Position numbers and translations under genes: made by a program. Below, one piece after another: positions 25,842 through 39,172 of a DNA stretch of 64,000 bases; position 1 is the stretch's first letter; every line of letters begins with the position of its first letter. The DNA lies in contig NC_060062.1 of the NCBI RefSeq assembly GCF_020283565.1, forward strand, positions 57,868,439 through 57,932,438, written 5' to 3'. The stretch is from Trifolium pratense. Taxonomy: Eukaryota > Streptophyta > Magnoliopsida > Fabales > Fabaceae. The notes beneath the pieces are model-generated. The model was not told the origin of the DNA and ran no database searches. It was given only the letters and a program-made list of their open reading frames with translations.

Positions 25842-27049
25842 ATGAGAACCAAGGTTGTTAAAACCGGACCGGACCGGCCGGTCCAACCGGTCGGACCGTG
25901 AACCGGACACCAATCCGGTCCGGTTAGGCCTAAAAACCGGAGAGCACACGAACCAGCAAAAAATCGGGCGAACCGGCGGCGAACCGGGAAAAATCGGTAA
26001 ACCGGGTGAACCGGTTCGTACGGTTGGACAGTTCTGCTCTTTTTTTTTTGCTTCAAAATTCTGCATTTTTTTTTTGCGTCAAAACATGTTTTAATTTTTT
26101 TTATTGAAAACGGGAAAACGAAATAGTTTTACTTTGTATAGAAAAGATGAAGAATTGAATTTTTTTTTGTTCTTATCGGTGTTCCAGTGTTCACATATTT
26201 CACGTAATATTTATTTAAAATAAAAAAGAGAAGTTAAATCTGAAAAATCTATCACAAAGGAGGAAAGGAGAAGCTATCTTCTTTGTTGACTTCTAAAAGA
26301 TTTGTTTACATAATATTTGAATCAATAACAATGAAAGGAAGAGTACCAATGAAAGAGAAATTTTAATCAATAACAATTAAAGGAAGAGTAACAATGAAAG
26401 AGATAACAACTGATATCTACATGAGAGGCGGCGGTTGGAAGAATAAAACAGAGGTTTTCAAAAGATTAGGGTAACAAAGGAACAAGAATATATAATATAT
26501 GTATGGGCTTTCACTATTCTTGGCCCAATAACTTCTTTTAATTAAATTAAATGGGTCATATTGCTTCAATAATTAAATAAAACAAAACAAAATATAAACA
26601 CCAATTTTAAATGAATCGTGAATTGCATGAATGATGTGAATTTTTTTTGAGCAATTTTTTATGTTTTTTTATTAAGTGTGAAACTATAAATAGTATTATG
26701 TAAATTGCAAAAACGCTTCAAGAATGCTCCAAGATTCATCCTCTTTTTCCACCAATCCTCCATCACTTTCAACCCTCAATCTCCTCCATCTTGAGTTGTT
26801 TTTTGTTGTTATCTCCTGCGTGGATGTGTAGGCTTATCCTCCCTCATCTCTGAACAGCATAAGGTGCACCTCAACCATCTGCATCTGCTGGATTCTTGGC
26901 CCTCTCACCTGGTTTGTATCCTTCTTTCATCTTCTTGCATTATTTTTCTTGGGTGTTTCTCAGCACCACTATTGCATCTCTCTGCTGCATTCTCTTTGGT
27001 TCCCTCTGGTTACATCCTCCTTCTCTTCTAAACCCTGTTACATATCACC

Positions 27050-28515
27050 ATGACATCAAAACCAGCTACAAACAAATCACTTATAATCACTGAAAATTCC
27101 ACAATACAATCAACAAACTATAATCCCATCAATCCCATCAACAACCCTCAAAATTCAAGAAACAACGCCATAACCTACATCCAAATACCTAATGATACAA
27201 CAAACAACAACCTCATCATCCCTTAGCAAAACTACACCATGACCATGCCTAATTCCACCAATACTCAAAACTCAACATATAACCAAAACAAGGCACATAC
27301 CTCCACATACATGAATTACAACCAAACAGCCCAAAGAACTCAACAAAACAATGATCCTAAACATCCCTATGAACACGAAGATATACCAGAGAGCAGTGGA
27401 ACTAATAATCAAACAAACCCCACCAATTCAGCTATTACCCTGAACAAATCATTGAAGAAGGATTAAAGGCATGTCAAATCAGTATACTAGGTAAGATCAT
27501 CACCAACAAGCCTATCTTTGCTAGCTCTATTCAGAATGGATTAGAGAACATCTGGGGTTCTCCATCAGGCTTCAAAATTCAAGAAATTGAAGGAAAAATT
27601 CTACAATTCTTCATGAACAACATTGAAGACCAAGATCGCATCCTACATGGCAACCCTTGGATCTTTAGAAACTCTTGGTTAATAGTGAAACCATGGGACA
27701 GAGAAATTAACCCAAACTCATTGGATTTTGATCATGTGCCTGTTTGGATTCAACTATGGGGCCTGCCCCCTCACTGTAAAACAAAAGCCATGGGAATACA
27801 TCTTGGATCTCTTATGGGAGAAGTGGAGGCATCTGAAATATATGAATACCCTGGGAAACAAACTATTGTCAAGATTAAAGTGGCTATAAATGTTCACAAG
27901 CCAATAATTTCTGGGATACATGTTGGTAATCCAACTGATGGCACTTGCTGGATTGATTATAGGTATGAAAGATTACCACAAATCTGTTTTAATTGTGGGC
28001 TGGTGGGACATGAAGTAAAATTGTGCAGAAATAAAGCTCTAAACACTGATACTACAGCCCCTCTAGGTCCATGGATCAGATCAACACAATATGGAAGAAG
28101 GAAGATGGATGAGAAAGATAGGAAATTCTACAGCAACCCCTCTCACTCACCAAATTTTGGTAAATACAGCCCCCCTGTCCCTGAAGCATTACTAGCTCAA
28201 CTAGCTGCTATAAAGTTACAAAACCAAACACCTAAGAACAATAATCAAGCTAAACCAAGGGAGGAGCACGAGCAACAGGAAACATGCCTCAATGGAAATA
28301 CAAAAAATATCAATCAACAACTAGTCTTGGACAGAAAATTTCAGCAATACAGTGAAAACAACCAAAATACAGATAAAACTGGAAAATCTACAATAGAAGA
28401 CAACCACCAAGTCAAAAGATTGAAGATGGCATATGACTCCAACACAGACAGTAGAAGCAACATGGACATACAATCCTTGGCAGGCCTGGGAGCACAGGCT
28501 GGCCAGAAGCAATGA
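27050..28515 (+). pseudogene. LINE ORF1: DUF4283-like / zinc-knuckle RNA-binding protein, broken N-terminus
   Basis: The clear part runs in one frame from about 27424 to the TGA at 28513-28515. It has a DUF4283-like domain (PVWIQLWGLPPHCKTKAMG) and a CCHC zinc knuckle (CFNCGLVGHEVKLC), then a low-complexity tail rich in N, Q and K. This is the nucleic-acid-binding partner of ORF2 in plant L1 elements. A plausible start ATG at 27050 lies in another frame. That frame is stopped by TAG near 27224 and needs a shift near 27430 to reach the conserved part, so the N-terminal third looks degraded. Its stop overlaps the ORF2 start (ATGA at 28512-28515). Confidence 0.82.
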
Positions 28516-30212
28516 AAATCATATCTTGGAACTGTCAGGGACTTGACAACCCCAGGACAGTGAGAGCCTTAAAGCAACTCATTGCTAAAAACAAGCCTGA
28601 TATCATTTTTCTTATGGAAACTAAGCTACACAACATATCCCCAAATTTCAAAGATAACTTTGCTGTTACTTACAGTATTTACTCTGTTGACTGTATCGTC
28701 ACTGAAGGCAATGGGAAATCTGGGGGCCTCATTCTGTTATGGAATAATTGTACCTGCAATATAGAAATAAAGGATATGAATTTCAACTATATTGATATGC
28801 TTGTCACAAATTTATCTAATTTTATACAATGGAGAGCTATAGGGATATATGGTTACCCCTAACACCAGCACAAGAACCTCACTTGTGATCTCATTAAGTC
28901 CCTCCATAATGCTAACTACAATAGTAGCTGGCTCCTTTTTGGAGACTTAAATCTCATTATCAGTGATACTCATTGTAACTCTCACCTTCTTAGATACAAA
29001 TCTGACCATATGCCTATCTCACTTGTTTTTAATACTATTGCAGGCCAGACAACAAGACCTAAAGGACCTAAACCTATAAGATATGAACAAATATGGACCA
29101 GGGACCCACAACACCATCAAATTGTAAAAGACACCTGGCTCTCCAGCAGAGGGGAAGTATCCAAAAAGCTTACCACTACCTTATCCTCTCTCCAAAAGTG
29201 GGGCAATAACATCTTTGGTATCATCCCAAAAAGAATAAAATCTCTACAGGAGGATCTACAAATATTGAATGAACAAAATGGTGCCCAAGACCTCTCTACT
29301 CAGATAAAGGATAAGGAACAAGAACTAGACAACATTCTAGAATGTGAAGAGACCTGGTGGAAGCAAAGATCTAGAGAACTCTGGCTACAGCATGGTGATA
29401 AAAACACCAAGTATTTCCATATGAAGGCAAATATTAGGAGAAATAAAAATAAAATTGAAAAAATCACTGATTCACAAGGCCACACACATCAAGATGAGGA
29501 TGGTATTGAAAAAGTGCTGGTGGACCACTTCAAAGCCTTATATACAAAACAGGATACTGAAAGAATATCTGAAACGATTCAGGTTGTAGCTGACAGATTA
29601 AATGAGGATATGTACCAAGAGATGAATAAAGAGTTTACAAAAGAAGAAGTGTTTCAAGCCATAAAGGACATGAAATCCCTGGCTGCCCCAGGCCCTGATG
29701 GCCTACCTGCTCTCTTCTACCATACTTATTAGGAGATCATTGGAGAGGACATAACAGAGATGGTGCTTGATGTCCTGAACAATAAGGGGGACCCCAGCCA
29801 CCTAAACTCTACCCACATCTGCCTCATTCCTAAGATAAACAACCCAACAGCTCCAAGTGATTTCAGACCCATATCCCTTTGTAATGTCACTTTGAAGATT
29901 ATTACAAAAAAAATAGCAAATAGAATCAAAACAATCCTCCCTGATATTATTAGCCCCAACCAAAGTGCCTTTATAAAAGGCAGACTTATCACTGACAACA
30001 CCCTTATTGCCTCTGAAATATTCCATTACCTCTCCCACACTAAAAGAAAAGCAGGTTTTGTTGGCCTCAAGACAGACATGGCCAAAGCTTATGACAGAAT
30101 TGAATGGGATTTTTTGGAAGCTACCTTATCCATAATGGGGTTCCCTAGCACTTTGGTCCAAACCATCATGAAATGTGTCTCCTCTGTCAAGTTTTTTATC
30201 CTCATCAATGGC

Positions 30213-33200
30213 TGAAGTAGCAAAGTTTTTCACAAGAAAGGGGGGTTTGAATTGTGAATCTTTAAAAATTGTCATTTTAAAAATTAGATATCAAAACATA
30301 TGTTAGAATGATCTCAGAATAAATAGTATAAGTTAAGAGAATGATCTTAGAACGATCTCTGAGCTGCAAACAAAACAATAAGTGATTTGTGTGTGTTTGT
30401 GTTTGCATAAAATTAATATGAGTTTAAGGGAGAGAAGAGACACAATAATTTTATCCTGGTTCACCCCTTAATAGTATGGGCTACTCCAGTCCCCACGCTC
30501 CTGTGAGATTGTCCACTAAGAGATTCTACCGATCTCAAGATACACTTCTTCTTTGATCTAATCCAAGATCACAATCTTCCAAGCTTCACTTGCTTGATCT
30601 ACCTAAGCTTAACTTGTGATCCTAATATATTTTCAAAAGTTTCTGTGGTACTGACAAACTTAGTTAAGTCTTTTTCAAGTTTAAACACTTTTTGTTTTAA
30701 AATAATATTCTCTTTTTGAATCATAGAATGTTCTTTCATTTTCTGATTGTCTCTAAGTTCTTTAATTTGCTTAGAGAGTCCTTCATGTGCAAGTTGCATA
30801 TTTTTAATCATTCCCTTCATTATTTCATTATCAGATTTATATTCATCTCTTTCTTTGGTTAACTTAGTGACTTCATCTCTAAGTTGACCATTTTTAGAAT
30901 TTAGAATTTGAGAGTCATATAGAAGATTATCAAAGAGATGTTCAGTTTTTTGACATGATGAGCAAGGATCTAGAGTTACCTCTTCAATGTTTGCATTTGT
31001 CATGAGACACACATTAGCTTCTTGTTCTTCTTCTGCTTCTTGTACTTCATCCAACTCATCCCAGGTTACCATCATGGATTTGTAAGGAGAGTTCTTTTGT
31101 TTAGGACATTCATTCTTGTAGTGTCCAAATTGGTTGCATCCATAGCATTGTATTTTGCTGATATCCACTTCTGGTTTAGGTCCATTTCTTCTTGGTGGAA
31201 AGTTCTTCTTAATCTGATTTCTTCTCATCATTAGCTTTTGTATCCTTCTGGATAAAAATGCTAACTCTTCTTCATCATCTTCTTGAAGAAACTTGTTGTC
31301 TTCCTCCACTGCTTCTTTGTTCTTAGAACGTTCTTTAGTCTGTGAATCTAATGCAATCATCTTGTTTTTCATAGGTTTGTCTTCCTGAAGAATGGACTCA
31401 TGAGCTTTTAAAGATCCAATGAGATCTTCTAATTTAACCTCAGTGAGATCTTTTGACTCTGTGATTGCTGTTACTATGTGTCTCCAACTCTTTGGTAAAC
31501 ATCTAAGCACTTTTCTCACTCTTTCATGTATAGAGAATTTCTTCCCTAACGAGTTAAGTTCATTTATGATGATTGTGAATCTTCCATACATTTGATCAAT
31601 TGATTCATCTTCCTTCATTTCAAATAGCTCAAATTTTCTAACACCAATGTCAATTCTTGTTTCTTTGACACGACTTGTTCCTTCATGGTGAGTTTGGAGT
31701 GTTGTCCACATTTCTTTGGCCGTTTTGCATTCCATGATCCTGTCATATTCTTCCCTACACAAAGCACTTTTAATAAATAATTGAGCTTTAGTGTTTAGAA
31801 GTACCCTATCTGCTTCTTGAGTTGTCATTTCATCTTTTGTCTTTGGAGTAGTAGAGTCTTTTACTAATGGAGTGTAATCACCAACTTCAATCACTGTCCA
31901 CATGTGTGTATCTTGTGATCTAAGAAATAATTCCATCTTGTCTTTCCAATAGTAGTAGTCATCTCCTTCAAATAGTGGTGGCCTATGTGAAGATCCTCCC
32001 TCTGATATAAACTTTGCGCTTTTATTCATTACTTCCTTCCTGAATCTTTTCCTCTAGCACTTGTTAGATGCTCAACCTTAGAGGCAGAGCTCTGATGCCA
32101 ATTGAAGTAGCAAAGTTTTTCACAAGAAAGGGGGGTTTGAATTGTGAATCTTTAAAAATTGTCCTTTTAAAAATTAGATATCAAAACATATGTTAGAATG
32201 ATCTCAGAATAAATAGTATAAGTTAAGAGAATGATCTTAGAACGATCTCTGAGCTGCAAACAAAACAATAAGTGATTTGTGTGTGTTTGTGTTTGCATAA
32301 AATTAATATGAGTTTAAGGGAGAGAAGAGACACAATAATTTTATCCTGGTTCACCCCTTAATAGTATGGGCTACTCCAGTCCCCACGCTCCTGTGAGATT
32401 GTCCACTAAGAGATTCTACCGATCTCAAGATACACTTCTTCTTTGATCTAATCCAAGATCACAATCTTCCAAGCTTCACTTGCTTGATCTACCTAAGTCT
32501 TTCCTAGACTTTATGAGGTGTCACTCAATCAATAGTTACGTATTGACTTGAGCCAATCTTTACAATTTGATAATGGTTTGGATCTTAAAGCTTTCTCACT
32601 CAAACTAAGTTGAAAAGCTAGTTATAATAAAATCTCTCTTTGTTCACTCAATATGGATACTGATCCTAGTATGATATTACAATATATGGAGTGAAAGAGA
32701 TCTTCAAAGAAGAGCTTAAAAAACTTGTATCACAAAGACAAGTAAATTGATTGTTGTAGCTTAAACTCTTGCTCTTCAATGTTGCCAAAGCCTTCCTTTT
32801 ATAGTTGAACCTTGAGTCTTCAGTTCCTTGGTCCCAAAGGAAGTTCTCCAACGGCTAGTTGATTCAAAATAGACAGCTCATGCTGAATTGTTGAGTGGAT
32901 AAGCTCAAACTGATCTTTCTCAGAACGTTCTCCCTGCTGTTCTTCATATTTTCACTTTAAAGGGCCAAAATGACAGCTTGCAATGGGCCGTAGATAGTTG
33001 TTCATTGCTTCCTCACCAAGTATATCCGTTATAGATCATTTAGGCACGTTTTGGCCAGCTGTAGATGAGCTTGCAACTTCAAAAGCAAAGGACAGTCATT
33101 CTCAGCATCATTCTGAGATCGTTCTCCAATCTGGGCGAATTTTGCACTTGATCTTCAAATGGAGAATGATGCAGACCTGTGGCCAGCTGTAGTGTGAAGG

Positions 33201-33843
33201 GAATGCAGCTGTGATGTCCTTGCATAACTGTTCACTTGTGCTTTCCATGTACTTCCTTTTCTTGATTAAAAATTAATCTCTTGGAGAATGTTAATTAAAT
33301 AATGACATTGAAGGTACATGACAACTATGAGTTGAATGTGTGTTGTCTCATCCTTATTGGTCTATGTAATTCTTGTCCAAATATTCTTGATACACCTGAT
33401 TAGATGATGCCTTGAGAATTTATCATGTTGCACATGCTTGATCATTAACTTTGTCCAAAGAGGAAAGTCACTTTCTTTCCAACTTATTCCTTGCCTTAAT
33501 TGTTCATGAACTGTTGTGATTTTGTGAGTTAAAACCAAGATAAAGTGCTTCTTTGTCTTGTATATGGTTGACTTAATGAAATAAGTGCTTTTGCATTTAT
33601 TCTTGTTCATGAGGAGAATGTTGCAATTAAACCAGAGATCATTCTCAGACTGATCCTGAAGCTTCTCTTTTTGCCAAAACATAATGAATATCATTGAGAT
33701 TAGAAGCTTAATTGTTCCTGACTAATTAAAACACTCAAGAGCACTTGTTAGATAACAATGAGATCAGAATTACATTTAAAATATAATTAAGATGTTTGTT
33801 ATCTTTAAAACATCAAATTGGGATTTTGCATTTTGCCTCAACA
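30213..33843 (-). mobile_element. Second internally deleted SIRE/Maximus-like Copia element
   Basis: Target duplication ATGGC at 30208-30212 and 33844-33848. Read on the - strand: a full 5' LTR of 1,741 bp (33843-32103, TGTTGAGG...CTACTTCA), a primer-binding site TTGGCATCAGAGC, a gag frame, then an abrupt join to the last ~395 bp of the 3' LTR (30607-30213). Pol and most of the 3' LTR are missing. The LTR segments shared by both ends appear to differ at a single site (GTCATTTT against GTCCTTTT), so insertion was recent and the deletion followed. It lies inside the LINE reverse transcriptase. Confidence 0.9.
30599..32029 (-). CDS. Copia gag (UBN2-type capsid with zinc knuckle), C-terminus truncated
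   Basis: 476-codon frame starting at the ATG at 32029, about 75 bp past the LTR and primer-binding site. It has the retrotransposon gag/UBN2 pattern (FEGDDYYYWKDKMELFL near residue 20, FELFEMKEDESIDQMYGRF near 130) and a CCHC zinc knuckle (CYGCNQFGHYKNEC near 290). A charged, probably coiled-coil tail follows. The last few residues (VKLR and stop) come from LTR sequence, because a deletion fused gag to the 3' LTR remnant. In intact SIRE-type elements protease, integrase and RT would follow. It may still make a capsid-like protein but cannot reverse-transcribe. Confidence 0.85.
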   Translation of the reverse strand: MNKSAKFISEGGSSHRPPLFEGDDYYYWKDKMELFLRSQDTHMWTVIEVGDYTPLVKDSTTPKTKDEMTTQEADRVLLNTKAQLFIKSALCREEYDRIMECKTAKEMWTTLQTHHEGTSRVKETRIDIGVRKFELFEMKEDESIDQMYGRFTIIINELNSLGKKFSIHERVRKVLRCLPKSWRHIVTAITESKDLTEVKLEDLIGSLKAHESILQEDKPMKNKMIALDSQTKERSKNKEAVEEDNKFLQEDDEEELAFLSRRIQKLMMRRNQIKKNFPPRRNGPKPEVDISKIQCYGCNQFGHYKNECPKQKNSPYKSMMVTWDELDEVQEAEEEQEANVCLMTNANIEEVTLDPCSSCQKTEHLFDNLLYDSQILNSKNGQLRDEVTKLTKERDEYKSDNEIMKGMIKNMQLAHEGLSKQIKELRDNQKMKEHSMIQKENIILKQKVFKLEKDLTKFVSTTETFENILGSQVKLR

Positions 33844-36348
33844 ATGGCTACCCCTCTAAAGATTTCATCCCTCAGAGGGGCCTCAGACAGGGAGACCCCC
33901 TCTCCCCCTATCTGTTTATCCTTTGTGCAGATGTATTATCTAGGCTAATCTCAAAAGCCCAAAATGAAAAACTAATCCATGGAGTTAAAATCTCTCATGG
34001 GGCTCTTGAGATTAGCCATCTTTTCTTTGCTGATGACAGTTTAATATTCTGCAGGGCATCTAAAGGAGAGGTATCTACCATCCACCAAATAATCCAAGCA
34101 TACCAAAACGCTTCAGGGCAGCTGGTAAATCTCACCAAATCAGAAATGGTTTTTAGCAAGGGTGTTCCAAATGACATAAAACAGGAAGTAGCAAACATCC
34201 TACCTATGCAAATTGTTGATCACTTCTCAAAGTATCTTGGCATGCCTATTGTACAAGGAAGATCCAAAAAACAGATCTTTAACTTTATGAAGGAAAAAAT
34301 CTGGAAGAAACTCAAAGGCTGGAAGGAAAAAAATCTATCCTTTGCAGGAAGGGGTACTCTTATTAAAGCTGTGGCCCAAGCCATCCCCACTTATCTTATG
34401 AGCAGTTTTCTTATCCCAAAAGGGGTGTGTGATCAACTAGATCAAATGATATGCAACTTCTGGTGGGGAAGTACTACTGACCAGAAAAAATTGCACTAGC
34501 TCAAATGGTCAAAAGTCTGCACTCATAAGAAGGAGGGAGGATTAGGATTCCGAAATTTAGGTGCTTTTAATGAGGCCCTCCTGGCCAAGCAAGGATGGAG
34601 GCTCATCACTAATCAAAATTCACTAGTTGCCCAAGTCCTAAAAGCAAAATATTATCCTAATGAAGATTTTTTAAAAGCAAAACACAAGCAATCTATGAGT
34701 TATACTTGGAGAAGTATAATGCAGGCTAGATGGATACTGATCAAAGGTAGCTACTGGTCCATTGGGTCTGGCCAAGATGTCAACATCTGGGAGGACAACT
34801 GGATACAACAAAAAGGAAACTCCCACAGGGGTAGACCCAAGCCAAATAACCTAAACCTTCAAAAAGTTAGGGAGCTTATGGACACAAACTGCAATGAATG
34901 GAATGAAGGCATCATCAATCAAGTTTTCTATCCCCATGAAGCTCACATGATTACTAACATCCCTATCATAGATAAAACCCAACCTGATATCCTCACCTGG
35001 GATGGCACTCAAGATGGTCAATACTCTGTAAAATCTGGCTATCAAGCCATCAAGGAGTGGGGCAACCTCCAGAATGCCTCATCTTCAAACAACTCTCAGA
35101 AGATATGGAATATACTATGGAAGCTTAATGTTCCTCCTAAGCACAGTCACCTCCTTTGGAGGGTGATCAGAAATGCCATACCTGTTAAAGGCAACCTTTT
35201 CAAAAGAGGCATAAGAAGTGACCCCCTATGCCCTCGTTGCCTAAACACCACAGAGACTACTTATCATGTTTTCTTAGGTTGTGAATGGTCAAAAAGGGCT
35301 TGGTTTGCCTCCCCCCTAACTCTAAACCTAAACACCAACCAGTACACAGACTTCTATGATTGGCTGGACTCTATGATCAACAAAACAAACCAAGAGTGCA
35401 TAGAACAAATTACAACAATTATATATGGAATTTGGTACGCAAGGAATATGTTAGTTTTTCAAGAAAAATCCTTACCTCCACAAGACATCAGCTCCATAGC
35501 TCTGAAGCAACTTCACGAATACCAATTACACAGCTCCGAGACACAAATCCAAAACCCCAATGGAAAATCAACTGGTCGCAGCCACAACATTAGCTGGAGT
35601 CCACCGCTTAGGGGCACCCTGAAGATCAATGTGGATGCTCACCTAAGCAGTGATGGCCATTGGTCAACAGGGTTGGTTCTGAGACGGTCGGATGGAAGCG
35701 CCGTTGGATCTGCAACTAGGGTTCATAATGGGGTAGCGGACGTGGCAACTGGAGAAGCAATGGGATTGAACGACGCCATGGACTGGGTTGAAAAGTTAGG
35801 AGAAAACAAGGTCATCTTTGAACTGGATTCTCAAATTATAGTGAAAGCTGTGAAAGAGAAAGCGATGATTCGAAGGAGATGGGTTTGCGTGATTCGCCGG
35901 TGCAAGCTCTTCCTCGAGGTGAATCCTGAAGCCAACATCAACTGGGTTCCTAGGGCTGCAAACAAGGCTGCTCATGAGTTAGCAAAATGGGCCGATCACG
36001 AGCCCAATAGAGAGTGGTTAAATACTACACCCCCCTGTGTTTGGTCTCTTATACAAAAAGATAAGAGCCTCATTGTTTCTTCTTAGTTTGCTAATAATAT
36101 TTTTTCCCTAAAAAAAAATAAAAAAATAAATAGTATTATGTAACTTTTACTTCAATATAAAATAGTAATAATTTTTTAAGGAATTTTAGTTTGTTATTAT
36201 AATTTTAAATGTCATTTAAAAATAAAAAAATATATATTTAATTAAAAATGGTCCGACCCGGTTGAACCCCGGTCCGACCAATTGAACCTTGAACCGGTAA
36301 GCTTGTCGGTTCGATGACCGGTCCGGTTCTGACAACCTTGATCAGAAC

Positions 36349-37115
<767 letters not shown>

Positions 37116-37819
37116 ACAACACACAAATCATCCACGGTTTAACAACCGTCGTAGATCTGCAATTGCAATGCTTTCAACCGTTGCAAATTGCAATTTTGAC
37201 TATCGCAAAGTGTTTATTTTCTTGTAGTGGAAATATTTTTGTTTTAATGATTGACAAAAGAATTCAAAGAATGACAATGATGCAAAAAGCAAAAAAGAGG
37301 ATTGAACTTTCAAGACTTGGGTTTTAGATTTATTGGATTATAATCCATGTATTTTAGGATCCTTACGTTAATAGTAGAAAAAACTCTCTTGAAAATATAT
37401 CACACACTCATAATGATTTTTATCTACATTTTTTTTTTTTATAAGCAAAGATTAATATGAGGGAGTATAAGGGATAATCAATCCCTTACAAAGCAAAACA
37501 AGTAATAATATGTTTTGGATACAAGTCAATGAATCAATGCACCAATTAAAAAAAGAAATACAAAACTTATGACCATACAATTTTTATCTACATGTGATTT
37601 TGCATAAAAATATTTTGACTAGAAAAATTATATTTGGTTTTAAAAATTGCATATATTACTATACGTTAAAAATATGGTTTTTCGTGATGGCTTTGAGATC
37701 ATAATTTTGTCTATTCCATCTTTAAATTTAAGCATGTGGTTTTAAAATAAAATAAGTTTTTGTGAATGCAATTGCTTGATTTGAAAGTTTCATTTCGTGT
37801 GACCATTTCGTGTTATATA

Positions 37820-38575
37820 CAGGACCGGTTTTGGGTCAGGGCAAGCAGGATCCGAGCCTAGGACCTCCAAATTTTGGGGGCCTCAATATTTTTTTTTGAG
37901 GCCCATTGTGTAAAACACTAGTCAAGTAGAGTTGCTGCGAATTTGAAACAAGAAATGAATCTTGCTCTAGTGGTTGGTGTACCTGATTTAATGTCTTAGT
38001 ATCTCAAGTTATGAGTTCAACTCCCATCTCTAGTATTTTTGTTTTATTTTATTTTAACCCATTTATAATCAACACTTCATAAGCTATTTCAAAATTGTTT
38101 CCTTTTTCTATAAATAAAATCACTACTTATAAATAACTTCACTATTTTTATTTTTTAAAAAACTACATTTTATTATTTCTTTAAAAATAAAGAATTAATT
38201 TCTAAAATTAAGATGCAATTTTATTAAAAACACTATCAATTTTTAATGATATTAGCTTCAAGGTGTATTTTGTTATTATTGATTTTAAAATGATTATTTT
38301 TTTACATTATTGATGCTTACATTTTAAATAAAAGATTACATTTTTAAAAAAATTATCGGTTCATTTTTAATGATATATCACTTAATTTTATATTTATCGA
38401 TTCAATTTCAACACTGTGAAATTACCTTTTCTTTATGTTAGTTATGACTATTTTTGATGTTGTTGATATTATTTATAATTTAAATAAATGATGTTATTTT
38501 TAAAAAAAACTATTTTTTATTAGGGATCCATTTTTATTATTTGTCTCGGGCCTCCAAAATCTCAGAATCGGCCTG
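37820..38575. mobile_element. Non-autonomous hAT-like element (756 bp)
   Basis: Left end CAGGACCGGTTTTGGGTC and reverse-complemented right end CAGGCCGATTCTGAGATT form an imperfect inverted repeat. Flanks GTTATATA (37812-37819) and ATTATATA (38576-38583) match at 7 of 8 bases. Subterminal GGGGGCCTC and CGGGCCTCC extend the symmetry. The interior is AT-rich and non-coding. Confidence 0.75.
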
Positions 38576-38583
38576 ATTATATA

Positions 38584-39164
38584 TATATATATATATATTC
38601 AATTGCTTGATTCAGAATCGACCAATCTGTTATAAGTGAATGAGAAATATTGCTCGTAACAATAGCACGGGTTCCCATATTCCAAGTGTAAATTAACATT
38701 TGCTGTTTATGGTGATTTGATTGCAACATATTGCTGGGTTTGGTGTAATCATTGGAGGCAGAATTATTGTCTTGTTCTTCTTATTCTGAAAAGATTTTGA
38801 CTCTCACGCTATTGTTTTGGTTCAATCATCAGGTCAGGTATATAATTCATGAGGAAAGGGATATGATATTGATGGATAAGTCTTTGTGTCCTACAAGCTT
38901 TGAATATTTTGTTCCATTTTTACCTTTCTTTATTATTTATTCTGTTAATTATTTTTATTCCGTATCTTGTCAGGGAATATTCTTTTTACTAGTTACTAAA
39001 TATTATCTGGTTAATTAATGTTTAGTTTCTATGTATCCCAATTTAAAGAAAATCTATAATTAACCTATATACAAAGTAAAAATGAAAAAATAATAATGAA
39101 AATGGAAAATTGTTCGTGAATAGAATTTTTTTTTTTGTTTTTGTTGAGGATAACATATATACTC
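38584..39164. other. Intergenic stretch, no gene recognised
   Basis: Lies between two hAT-type elements. An 88-codon frame at 38752-39018 shows no domain and no codon pattern suggesting a gene. Confidence 0.4.
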
Positions 39165-39172
39165 TATCCGGT

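Larger units (their letters stand above)
28512..36086 (+). pseudogene. LINE ORF2: endonuclease/reverse transcriptase/RNase H, dead copy interrupted at 30213-33843
   Basis: Starts with the endonuclease motif MKIISWNCQGL. The EN then passes from LLFGDLNLIIS almost directly to RYKSDHMPI, lacking a large central part. The RT shows LKTDMAKAYDRIEWDF, then resumes after the nested insertion with IPQRGLRQGDPLSPYLF and the catalytic FFADD. A zinc-binding-type segment (WRVIRNAIPVKGNLFKRG) and an RNase H domain (INVDAHLSSDG ... LDSQIIVKAV ... WVPRAANKAAHELAKWA) follow to the stop near 36084. In-frame stops lie near 28861, 29730 and 34497. Two of them (TAT-TAG-GAG, CAC-TAG-CTC) replace expected tryptophans (TGG to TAG). 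Confidence 0.9.
26704..36125 (+). mobile_element. L1-type LINE, split by a SIRE-like element
   Basis: An 18-bp target duplication, ATAAATAGTATTATGTAA, lies at 26686-26703 and 36126-36143, immediately after an A-rich tail (36111-36125). Between them are ORF1 (zinc-knuckle gag-like protein) and ORF2 (endonuclease, reverse transcriptase, C-terminal RNase H), the plant L1 layout. With the 3.6-kb nested insertion removed the LINE is about 5.8 kb. Its endonuclease has an internal deletion and both frames carry stops, so it is dead. Confidence 0.92.
25850..36340. mobile_element. Non-autonomous hAT-like element, split by a LINE
   Basis: Outer termini CAAGGTTGTTAAAACCGG (25850) and, reverse-complemented, CAAGGTTGTCAGAACCGG (36340) are a terminal inverted repeat. 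They are flanked by ATGAGAAC (25842-25849) and ATCAGAAC (36341-36348), an 8-bp duplication with one mismatch, as expected for hAT. Subterminal DNA is packed with CCGG/ACCGG motifs at both ends. Without the nested LINE the element is only about 1.05 kb and has no transposase. Frames across the CCGG-rich part are repeat artefacts. Confidence 0.8.

Noticed and set aside
25755..26094. Overlapping Arg/Pro/Gly-rich frames on both strands
   Set aside because: They come from repeated CCGG motifs at the end of the hAT-like element; no domain or start context.
37955..38035. tRNA-like A/B boxes (CTAGTGGTTGGTG, GAGTTCAACTCCC)
   Set aside because: No A-tail or direct repeats define a SINE; it lies inside the 37820 hAT-like element and may be part of it.
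38752..39018. 88-codon + strand frame
   Set aside because: No domain, no homologous motif and hydrophobic low-information composition; likely chance.
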